DNA of 64,000 nt from the NCBI RefSeq assembly GCF_026151205.1, contig NC_087072.1:12316169-12380168 (forward strand), written 5' to 3'. The translations under genes and the position numbers were made by a program. Below are positions 47,126 to 56,449 of this stretch, piece by piece. The notes beneath the pieces were generated by a model. It had not been told where the DNA came from, did no database searches, and worked only from the letters and a program-made list of their open reading frames with translations. Source of the DNA: Bolinopsis microptera (taxonomy: Eukaryota; Ctenophora; Tentaculata; Lobata; Bolinopsidae). Position 1 is the stretch's first letter; the number at the start of each line of letters is the position of its first letter.

Positions 47126-48317
47126 AAGTGATGTGAATATTTAAAGTAAAGAATTAGGGTATGGTTTTTGTGTTTCTGTATTATCGGTTTCGTATTATTT
47201 GTGGATTATGAGTTAAAAAAGAGAATCAACTAGTAGTAAGGTACACATAAATTAGATTACAACAATTATTATTGATCAAACACTTATGGAATTTAAATAA
47301 TTATGTGTCTTATCTATAAAATAAATTATATTGAATATTGAAGATTGAGAAACTTTGACTGGCGGACTATGTAATATTCTACATTGAACCAGATAGATAT
47401 TTTACTAGCAGTAGTAAGTACAAGTAAGTGCAAGTAAGTACAAGTAAGTACAAGTAAGTAGTATTACAGTAGTAGTAAGTACAAGTTAGTAGTATTACTG
47501 TAGTAGTAAGTACAAGTAAGTAGTATTACTGTAGTAGTAAGTACAAGTAAGTAGTATTACTGTAGCAGTAAGTACAAGTAAGTAGTATTACTGTAGTAGT
47601 AAGTACAAGTTAGTAGTATTACTGTAGTAGTAAGTACAAGTAAGTAGTATTACAGTAGTAGTAAGTACAAGTAAGTAGTATTACAGTAGTAGTAAGTACA
47701 AGTAAGTAGTATTACAGTAGTAGTAAGTACAAGTAAGTAGTATTACAGTAGTAGTAAGTACAAGTAAGTAGTATTACAGTAGTAGTAAGTACAAGTAAGT
47801 AGTATTACAGTAGTAGTAAGTACAAGTAAGTAGTATTACAGTAGTAGTAAGTACAAGTAAGTAGTATTACAGTAGTAGTAAGTACAAGTAAGTAGTATTA
47901 CAGTAGTAGTAAGTACAAGTAAGTAGTATTACAGTAGTAGTAAGTACAAGTAAGTAGTATTACAGTAGTAGTAAGTACAAGTAAGTAGTATTACTGTAGT
48001 ACTTACTTGCACTTACTTGTACTTACTACTGCTAGTAAAATATCTATCTGGTTCAATGTAGAATATTACATAGTCCGCCAGTCAAAGTTTCTCAATCTTC
48101 AATATTCAATATAATTTATTTTATAGATAAGACACATAATTATTTAAATTCCATAAGTGTTTGATCAATAATAATTGTTGTATTAATCTAATTTATGTGT
48201 ACCTTACTACTAGTTGATTCTCTTTTTTAACTCATAATCCACAAATAATACGAAACCGATAATACAGAAACACAAAAACCATACCCTAATTCTTTACTTT
48301 AAATATTCACATCACTT
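47126..48317. mobile_element. Foldback element: about 310-bp inverted repeats around a 31-bp satellite
   Basis: The left arm (47126-about 47436) and right arm (about 48000-48317) are nearly identical inverted copies, with ends reading AAGTGATGTGAATATTTAAA. The arms share, for example, CTTTGACTGGCGGACTATG. Between them lie 17 copies of a 31-bp unit (GTAGTATTACAGTAGTAGTA plus AGTACAAGTAA), about 47440-47996. Long arms with satellite-like cores are the hallmark of foldback/Galileo-type DNA elements. No transposase and no clear target duplication were seen. Confidence 0.85.
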
Positions 48318-50430
48318 ATTAACCGTTATCCAGCATAACAATCCTCCATGAATAATAATCGAACATCTTGTGTCTATCTAAAAAGTATAGAACAAGTCTG
48401 GACCGTACCTCGGCGACAGATAAGTGCTTGCGAGCACAATCATTATATTACAAAATATTATCTGCATTTAGCACATATAAGCCAATCATCGCAGCACTGA
48501 TGTATGCTTATCATACAAATCGAATCTCTGCAGAACCGTGCTGCCGCCCTATATTCTCTCCACGAAGTAGTTGCTGGCTAGGTTTTACTCAGCAGCTATC
48601 TTTCTATAAACCTGCTCAATGTGAAAGTAATATTATGAATCTGTTTTTTAATAATTAATTCAAATAAAGTATCGAATATTCAATGAATTAAGTTGAACAC
48701 AACATGTGTTCTAAAGAGCGTCAGTTGCAGGATTAAGAGGGACCCTTCTCTGGAATGTAAATATAGAATTTGAATACCTGACATGCATGATAATTATAGA
48801 ATATCATATTATATGGTGTTGACGGGAACTACCGAGGCAAAAGTGCCTAACATTGAGTTGTCTGGTTGGCGTGCACGCCGTATTATTAGGCTGTCTGTAA
48901 TCCTGTAGCTGCTGTCTGCACCGCGTATAATGTGTCTGCTCTGTTCGGTCGCATTTCTTGGGTTCCGTATACAAAACTAAGGATGCTGCAAATTTACATG
49001 AGTGAACCAAATTCCTGTGACAAATTCTTCAAATTTCCGCCAGTTTTTAAGTCAGTTTCTTCCCTCCCCACCAAATGTTCACATGTCGTGTTCACAATTC
49101 CCATGTATTTGTAGATTTGTCAGTATTTCACAAGTATTCTCCACATTAAGCTGGAATTTGTTCCTCATGAGAGACGGATCAGATGTACATCAAACAAACA
49201 GGTGCAGGTTTGAAATGTGTGAGAGATGTGTGAAGACTCAGGACCTGCCAGTTAATGGACAAATCGCGAGGTGTCTATTGTCTGTCGTCTGGTATCCGTG
49301 TCACTTGCCGCGTGTGTATGTTTTTAGTAAATATGTCAGTACCCAAAAGTATTCATCATAGAATTTCGGACGGTGTGATCGTGTGATCAGAGAGCTGCAA
49401 TAGTGGACTGTGTACAGCACGAATAATCACGATGTGTAGATACATTTGATCGATTGAGAGCATTATTTTTACTGAAAGTTTTTCAATGCGGGAAACAAAA
49501 GTATTACGTTGTGCGTATTTATAATATGTCAACTCTGCGATGGTAGAAAAGAATTGTTGGGACTGCTGAATCATCTTCATGAATAACATAAATTTACGTC
49601 CAAAAAGATTTCAAGTCAGTTTATTGTAAGCTACTTCATCTAATAAGATTCGAAATATTGCCAAAACCCGAATAATGATCGGTTTTGGTTCATTCATTTT
49701 AAACGTGTAAATCAAATCTGTGCAGCCAGAGTTTAGGGGCGTCAATATACTTCTGAACACTTTTAATTTAAAATCAAATACCCAGTCGGCACTGGGCATC
49801 TGGCATCACTGAAGTCCCCTTATACTTCAAATTTTTCAAATTTCTCATTCATTTGTATAATATGATTTTGAAACGAAACATTTCGAATTCTCACATTCAA
49901 AATCCGATTCTGGCAAAAATTCGCCTCCAACAATTCACGCTCCTGAAAGATACATTTGGGTCCGCAATATCGTCCACCGTCCAACATGTTAATTATGCAA
50001 GCATCCTTCTTTTGCATAATACAGTCTAATTAGTCAAGCCTTCTGGAGCCGAGTATTCAGGGCGCTTAGTATTAAGTGACATTAACGTGACCTTGCCTTC
50101 AGACAAAAGTTCACCTACCCGCTCTGAGAGGTAATAAATTGGCGGGTTCTTCAATTTGCTTCACTACTTTGCGGAGCGCGCGAAGAATTTTTCGAGGCAA
50201 GTGTAAATGTTTTTACGCGCAAATCGCTTACCATGCGGCCGGCCGCGCGGGCGCAGCTATTATGTATTAATCAAAAACCGTGCCCTAGATTCGAGAATAA
50301 AGAGCTAGTTTCGTTTAAATGTCATCAGTTTCGACAGTACCTTGACAAGGAGAGGGGATGGTCTGAAAATTATTTCGTACCTGCTTCATCAGACAATCTT
50401 CAGTAAACTTAGCTCTAAAGTAGCCCAACC
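48318..50430. other. Gene-poor stretch
   Basis: Several open frames of 60-120 codons occur on both strands (48368-48658, 49002-49361 and 49820-50017, for example) without recognisable domains or convincing splice sites. A GC-rich patch with CGGCCGGCCGCG lies at 50236. Confidence 0.35.
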
Positions 50431-50800
50431 CAGACTACTACTACTACTATGTCGGAGCTATGTCCGATCTACGCCAGAAAACCCCCTCCATACATCCCTG
50501 TCCCGCATCAGGGTTCGCAGTTCCTCTTTAGAGTTTGTCCCAACTTCTTTCAGTAAAATAGACAAGTAGCTTTGTCTTGGTCGGCCTTGCTGTGCTCTAC
50601 CGTGCGGCGTGCGTAGGTTCCCATAAGACTAAATCACTGGCAAGTAGCTCAGGATGTCGGATGCAGTGTCCCGCCATTTTTAATCTCCTGCTTCGTAACT
50701 TGTTTGACAGCCTTGGGAGGCTACCATACAAAGTTATATTGCTGACCTTGTCCTTCCATGAGATACCCAGCACCATACGCAACATCTTTGTGAGAAGAGT
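50431..50800 (-). mobile_element. RTE-type LINE fragment, 3' end (copy C)
   Basis: Minus-strand peptide MLRMVLGISWKDKVSNITLY, then RRLKMAGHCIRHPELLAS and LVLWEPTHA, the C-terminal blocks after the reverse transcriptase in RTE-like LINEs. The 3' end runs into a (TAG)n tail, seen as ACTACTACT at 50432-50448. It matches copy A at 60503-60870. Confidence 0.82.
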
Positions 50801-51039
50801 GAAGACTCTTCTAGTACTAGTACTAGTAGTACTAGAAGCGCCTGGCGGTCTTGACTGTAAAACTCATAAAACATTATAAAATGACTTGTCTGGAACGGTT
50901 GTTACATTATATTATATTAGGCCGAAAATTTGTTGTGTGACTATCTGACAATTCGCATAAAGCAGTTTAGACATCTACTTTACCTGGAATTCAAGAAAAA
51001 CAGGCAAGAAGCTAAACTGCAGACTCCATAATTGCTATA

Positions 51040-51954
51040 TACCTTATCGGACCTTATTTGGACGGACATTACATGAACGGACACAATTATGAACGGACAT
51101 TAATATGAACGCTCGAAGGCATTCAAAACCATCAAAAATCCGAATTTTTTTCAATTTTTTGACGTTTTTTAAATTTCAGCAAATGATTTTTAAATCCATT
51201 TTTTCTACAGTAAGTAAGAAAAGCAGTCATTGAGCAGTAAAAATGTTAAAATATGTGTACATGATCAGTGTCTAATATCACATATCATCTTCATCAAATG
51301 GGTTTTCGTGCATGAAATAAAGCATCAGTCCATGCTTAAAGCATCAGTGATTTCTAGCTATATGGAAACCTTTTTTATCAAACTACCCCGTCCTGCATTT
51401 CACATTTCAGTGTTAACTTTTACAAACCATTCGGCGTGAAGTGGTTTTATCTTAGACAACTTAAGGTTAACCTTAACATCACGTGGAGCTTTCCTAGCAC
51501 TGTTCCATTACCTCCCCTGAGTAATATGAACTATAATGTAACAACGTCGGACAATGTCCTTGGAAACACGATTTTACCGTAATATCTAGAGGCTGAAACA
51601 AGTTTGTCATGTTGGCGGGGACTAGTTCATATGAACTATATTGTTGAGTGCCATAATTTCGTTGACTTTTTTCCGCCAAGTAACCCTTGAAAACATCATA
51701 TACTAGTAGAATTTTCTGTGCCTCTGGCAGACCAAGGAGAACCTTTCCATCGTTAACTTACGGCACAATCAAGTTCTCAAAGTTGTCATATTCTGGACAA
51801 AAAGTTCGAAATGGAAAAATTTTTGAAAAAATTTCAACGGACTTTAACTTGGACGGACATTAATTGAACGGACTTTATTTGAACGGACATTACGATGAAC
51901 GCTAGGGCCTCCAGCGTTCAAGTAATGTCCGTCCAAATAAGGTCCGATAAGGTA
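51040..51954. mobile_element. pogo-like DNA transposon remnant with about 40-bp TIRs and TA target duplication
   Basis: The ends TACCTTATCGGACCTTATTT (51040 on) and the reverse complement near 51954 match over about 40 bp, and TA flanks both sides. Sub-terminal words GAACGGACATTA recur inside both ends. A 61-codon minus-strand frame (51679-51494) contains VPANMTNLFQPLDITVKSCF, the NxTxxxQPLD block before the last catalytic Asp in pogo/Tigger transposases. The rest of the transposase is eroded. Confidence 0.85.
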
Positions 51955-52075
51955 TATCATGCAGCAACTTTGGAACTACGCGTGCAATTTTTTGGCAAGA
52001 AGCCACATTTCTCTTGATAATCAAATCTCCAATTTGCACGTGCATTTTAAACTGGCAGAGATCCAGGAAATTTCC

Positions 52076-52082
52076 TATAAAA
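52076..52082 (+). promoter_or_regulatory. TATA box of membrane-protein copy 1
   Basis: TATAAAA inside GGAAATTTCCTATAAAAGG, 66 bases before the ATG. The same block precedes copy 2 on the minus strand (54618-54612). Confidence 0.55.
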
Positions 52083-52148
52083 GGAAAGTCTCTTGGCTTT
52101 ACTACAAACACTTTTAAAAACCTCCTTCATCAGAAATCACCAATAAAT

Positions 52149-52664
52149 ATGCTGGACGATACTTTGTTTATCCTAGGAGCAGTAGCCTTAGTGCTACTGC
52201 TCCTAGGAGGGCTCTATGCCAACATTCGAACATTGATCAAGACTATCCAAAAAGACATAAAGGACATAAAAGACCAAATAAAAACCCAAAAAGAAGAACC
52301 CCAAACCGAAGAAGAAAAGGAAATGGAACCTGGACCGAATGACCATGTGTCGATTGACATGGGGGACAACATGATCCCCGATCTCCCGATCGGCACATGG
52401 TCAAGCCCTCCACTAACACCTAGGAGTGGCACAACCGACAGCTCAGCTCAGAGCAATAATGACAGCATTATCACGGTCATAAGAGCCCCAGGAGTCCCCA
52501 GCTCACCACGATCTGTGGTGAGTCTAGAGGGCTTCTGGGGCCTCGCTCTGGAAGATGAGGACCCGAGAACCTTATCCTCAACGACTCCTTCCACTGCCAC
52601 TGGAAGTGTGCCCTCTTCAGGACTGGATGCGGTGCCAATTCTGTTCGCGAATTTGTCTTCATGA
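52149..52664 (+). CDS. Unrecognised single-pass membrane protein, copy 1
   Basis: Starting at the ATG shared with copy 2, the frame encodes 171 residues. Residues 4-23 are a transmembrane helix (LFILGAVALVLLLLGGLY), followed by a Lys-rich probable coiled coil (IKTIQKDIKDIKDQIKTQKE), an acidic stretch, the conserved block DHVSIDMGDNMIPDLPIG and then a Ser/Thr/Pro-rich tail. No enzyme motif is seen. The frame stays open upstream to 52014, but the TATA box and the alignment with copy 2 favour the inner ATG. Two relatives lie 1.5-2.7 kb away on the opposite strand. No family is recognised. It could be a lineage-specific gene or a cargo of a mobile element, since a pogo remnant ends 70 bases upstream of its promoter. 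Confidence 0.6.
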   Translation: MLDDTLFILGAVALVLLLLGGLYANIRTLIKTIQKDIKDIKDQIKTQKEEPQTEEEKEMEPGPNDHVSIDMGDNMIPDLPIGTWSSPPLTPRSGTTDSSAQSNNDSIITVIRAPGVPSSPRSVVSLEGFWGLALEDEDPRTLSSTTPSTATGSVPSSGLDAVPILFANLSS

Positions 52665-54081
52665 TGGGAGCCACAGCCTTCGTCCTTGAACACGACGTGG
52701 AGCAAACTTGGTGACGCCTGAAACCTCTCATCCCTTTTGACATGGACTCCTTCTCCAGTTATTTCGAGCCAAATTGAAGGACCCCGCAGTGAAATGACAC
52801 ATGCACCTCACTCCATCTCTAGGAGATGAGGAATTAAAGTAAAATGAGAGAGCAGAGAGGAACTCAACTACTTCTGGACACAAACGGATTTCTATACTCC
52901 CGGAGATAATATCGAAATACCCAACTTCTTTTACCTGGAGATGCCAGAATTGGAAAACTTCGCCGCGCAAACTAGCATTCTGGCTTCGCATCGCAACGAT
53001 CTGGAAATGCTGACATCGTCAATCAAATGCCAGAAGTACAGAACGAATAATTCAGTGTTCAGATTGCAATTGTCCTGCTGTATTATTATATACCCTGTGG
53101 CCTGTCTCTTGACCATGGCGATCAGTCCTTGGCCAGTCGACCCAAATCTCATTCCCACGACTCTGATATGACAACTTAGTAGTTGAGAAACTGAAAGCAG
53201 AGTTCAGAGCAGAATGGAAGCGGAAAGCTGCCAACTAACATATTTTGATCTCTTAGTCTTAGCTACCGCGCCAGAACTTCATCGTCGAAGCCCAATCTCT
53301 ATGGACACTTATATTATATATTATATTATAATTAAGCAGCATGAAGATTTTGTGAGATATTTCAGTAATGATTATTATATAATACATCTAATTATCTTAG
53401 TCTTACAATTACATACATTAAGTTTAACAATTGAACTAATTGCGCTGAGTTGAAGAATATGTTACAGCTTTGTTACAGTTATGAAATTTATTGTATTGTG
53501 CGCAGCGGGTCATACAACGTATACGAAATTTAGACTCATTAATTTTTACATTTTTGGAAACGTTTCCAGTTTCAGGCCTCATTTATTATTGAGTTATACT
53601 TATTGACTAATTTTTATCGAAACATTGGATGTTGATGACTTTGTGATCAATTTGAATATTTCGGACCATTCAGAGTCTTAAAGTATTACTATTAGAGTCT
53701 TAGAGCATCATATCATTAGAATTGGAATCAGAATTGGAATTAGAATTGGAATTAGAATTGGAATTAGAATTGGAATTAGAATTGGAATTAGAATTGGAAT
53801 TAGAATCAAATTTACACAGCAATACAGTAATAATAGTAAATAATTTAAAGATGCTTCGATCTGCTGTGCAGGACATTCAAATCAGTCAGTTAGAGTACCC
53901 TAATTCTAAGGACTAGAAATCAAAACATAAAGTGTATAGATACTAAGTTTAAAGAGTATAAAGAATGGTATAATGGTATGGTCGGTTCGTTGTCACCAGA
54001 GACGATGTAGTTGGAGAAATTGTGAGGGATTCCAGATCTCCAGGGTTAGGGGATGTCTGTTTGCTGCCGAATTGTCCTCAT
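52665..54081. other. Spacer between inverted membrane-protein copies
   Basis: The probable 3' UTR of copy 1. A 76-codon frame at 52941-53171 (MPELENFAAQTSIL..., ending with a hydrophobic part) is of unknown value. A 12-bp repeat lies at 53722-53806. The homology between copies 1 and 2 ends near 54082. Confidence 0.4.
53722..53806. repeat. 12-bp tandem repeat GAATTGGAATTA
   Basis: Seven copies. It forces a Glu-Leu repeat frame that is not a gene. Confidence 0.95.
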
Positions 54082-54114
54082 CTTCCAGAGCGAGGCCCCG
54101 GAAGCCCTCTAGAC

Positions 54115-54552
54115 TCACCACAGATCGTGGGGACTCCTGGGGCTCTTATAACTGTGATAATGCCATCTGTGGGCTCGGATCACAGTTACGATGCTATCTG
54201 TGTTGCTCTGAGTTGAGCTGGCCCCACTACTAGGTGTTAGTGGAGGGCTTGACCATGTGCCGATTGGGAGATCGGGGATCATGTTGTCCCCCATGTCAAT
54301 CGACACATGGTCATTCGATGCAGGTTCCATTTCCTTTTCTTCTTCTATTTGGGCTTCTTTTTGGGTTTTTATTTGGTCCGCGAGCCTCAGCTCCATGACA
54401 TGACTGAACTTGCTTATAGTTCTTTCTAGTTCTTTTATGTCCTTCTGGACAGTCTTGATCAATCTTACAATGTTGGCATAAAGCCCTCCTAGGGGCAGTA
54501 GCACTGCCACTAAGGCTACTCCTCCTAGAATAAATAAAGTATTATACAGCAT
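54115..54552 (-). CDS. Membrane protein copy 2, C-terminus changed by frameshift
   Basis: From the ATG at 54552 the frame encodes 145 residues: MLYNTLFILGGVALVAVLL (helix), LGGLYANIVRLIKTVQKDIK, a coiled-coil stretch with about 20 residues more than copy 1, then the same DHVSIDMGDNMIPDLPIG block. After VTVIRA the frame departs from copy 1 because of a local duplication and indel, and ends early. The promoter block with TATAAAA is conserved (54618-54612). The gene converges on copy 1. It may be an intact variant or a pseudogene in the making. Confidence 0.55.
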   Translation of the reverse strand: MLYNTLFILGGVALVAVLLPLGGLYANIVRLIKTVQKDIKELERTISKFSHVMELRLADQIKTQKEAQIEEEKEMEPASNDHVSIDMGDNMIPDLPIGTWSSPPLTPSSGASSTQSNTDSIVTVIRAHRWHYHSYKSPRSPHDLW

Positions 54553-54608
54553 ATTGGTGATTGATGAAAGACGTTTTTAAAAGTGTTCGTAGCAAAGCCA
54601 AGCGGCTT

Positions 54609-54896
54609 TCATTTTATAGGAAATTTCCTGGACCATGTGCCGATTGGGAGATATTGGGGGTAATTCGCAGTCTCGCCTAAATCTTGACCTGGGCTTTGTC
54701 TTTTAGTTGGTCCACCATGTCCTGGAGGCCTAGTACCAGGACATGGACATTGAACAAACTTGCCTATTGTGGCATCGAGTCTCCCTATGGTGCTGATTAT
54801 GGTGGGAGACAATCTTTTCTCCGTCCTTTTTATTGATAAAAGGAGATAAGCATAAAGCCCTCCTAGGAGCAGCAACCCTATAATAATACAATACAT
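54609..54896 (-). CDS. Membrane protein copy 3, divergent
   Basis: A 95-residue frame with MYCIIIGLLLLGGLYAYLLL as the helix, SIKRTEKRLSPTIISTIGRL, a Pro/Gly-rich stretch and the family ending PIGTWS. It is joined to RKFPIK and a stop. Those last codons (CCT ATA AAA TGA) are the TATA block of copy 2, so the 3' end of this copy and the promoter of copy 2 are one and the same sequence. The long middle block of copies 1 and 2 is missing. It is probably a rearranged copy. Confidence 0.45.
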   Translation of the reverse strand: MYCIIIGLLLLGGLYAYLLLSIKRTEKRLSPTIISTIGRLDATIGKFVQCPCPGTRPPGHGGPTKRQSPGQDLGETANYPQYLPIGTWSRKFPIK

Positions 54897-56449
54897 TAAA
54901 CATTTACAATAAATTATACAATAACAACATTATATACCTAAATATTGAATCAACAAAATAAATGTTAATGTTATCACAGAATCTCAGATACAAATAACAA
55001 TAGATTAAAAAGCACGAATACAAATTAAACAAGCAATAAATGAATTTACAAAATCGCATCAAATGATTATGAAAACTTACTCCTTCATAAATTTTAATTC
55101 TGATAATAATTTTTTAGACGATACTAAAATGGTTACTTATTTATAAGTCACACATTATTAGCCGTTTGTGAGACCGTTCTCACCACACACACACTTGCTT
55201 GACATTCACATAGTTATTAGTGAATAAACCAGGTTAACGATAACTGAACAATGAGCCTGAAGATGACGTGTAGCTGCCACTGACGTCTACAAAAGTTAAA
55301 GAGCAACACGCACGTTCTCACAACACAAAGGATGACGTACAAAATCAGAGGTTAGAAATAATTTATAAATTTATAAATCTTTGACCGAATAACTCGCACA
55401 ATTAGTTCTTCAAGCGACAATACTTAGTTTAACAGAGCGGTAGTGTCAATGATAACTTGCTAACTTTGATTGGGCGCTAACGGTCCCGTGACTGATAGTT
55501 TTAACGTTCAGTGCTAATACTATCTAGAGCTCGCTGGATTGCGTTGCTTGTTATCTAGGGAACTACTGTTATATCGGAAATTTGCCATCTCTTTATTAAA
55601 TAATAAAACTGTAACTTTATTTTGTGTCCTCTTTTTTCCTCTTTATTTCTTCACAGTTACACTCTAAAAACTGTACCGTGTTTGTACATGATGAACTGTT
55701 TCCAACGAATTGTACTTGTTGTGTTTTCTGTTGCTTAAATATATTTTCATTTGATGCAGCATGCACTGTTCGCGGAACCAAATATGGCCTATAATTAAAT
55801 AATTTATCCCAAACTTTTCGAGTTGCGAGATTCAAGTGCAAAGTGCTGAGATTCAAGTGCAAAGTGACTACCACGATTCATGTTTTTCGCTCATCTTGGA
55901 CTTGGCTTTATTTACGATTGCTAAAGTTTTGGTAAACTTTGCTTGAGGTTATTTTTGTTATTGCATGATGCGCTCTCTGCTTACTGTTTTTTTGCGAGAA
56001 ATTGTTAGAAATTTCAGATTTGCTTGTCTGCTTCTTCAAGCAATTATCATAGTTCAGTATTTTTTTTCACGTACAGATTTTGAGATATTTTAATGTCGGA
56101 AACTATTTCAGTCGCTTTTGATTCCTAAGTATATTATTATTAAGACGGCCCCAACGTTAATGTGGCTCTTGCTATTATATGTGTTGGTTCAGCCGAATTA
56201 ATTATTATATAATCAAGTTTATTTTTCTTGTTTAGTTAGTTGTCATTCGGCCACACATTAATCAACTTATATTGCAGTACCTTGCTTTTATCAATTAGTA
56301 TATCAGAATATGTCATTGTAATGTTGCATGGCTGAAATGTAACGCTTGATTTATATATAATAACTAATTGAATTTTGAAATTTAAAAAATCATAAATTTG
56401 AAGGTCTAATTGATTAAAAAGAATCTGAAGTTGAGAAAGAACTAGTTGT
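54897..56449. other. AT-rich spacer before the phase-0 repeat gene
   Basis: At 55257-55300 lies GCCTGAAGATGACGT...ACGTCTACAAAAG, related to the Penelope-type motif in the 902-1218 element but with a longer loop. The rest shows no gene. The promoter of the next gene must lie near its right end. Confidence 0.4.

Noticed and set aside
47126-48317. CRISPR-like array (31-bp units)
   Set aside because: The units are contiguous, without unique spacers, inside a eukaryotic foldback element.
52014-52148. 45-codon N-terminal extension of membrane-protein copy 1
   Set aside because: It overlaps the TATA box and is not matched by the start of copy 2.
53722-53916. Open frame with a Glu-Leu repeat
   Set aside because: It is a reading of the 12-bp GAATTGGAATTA array.
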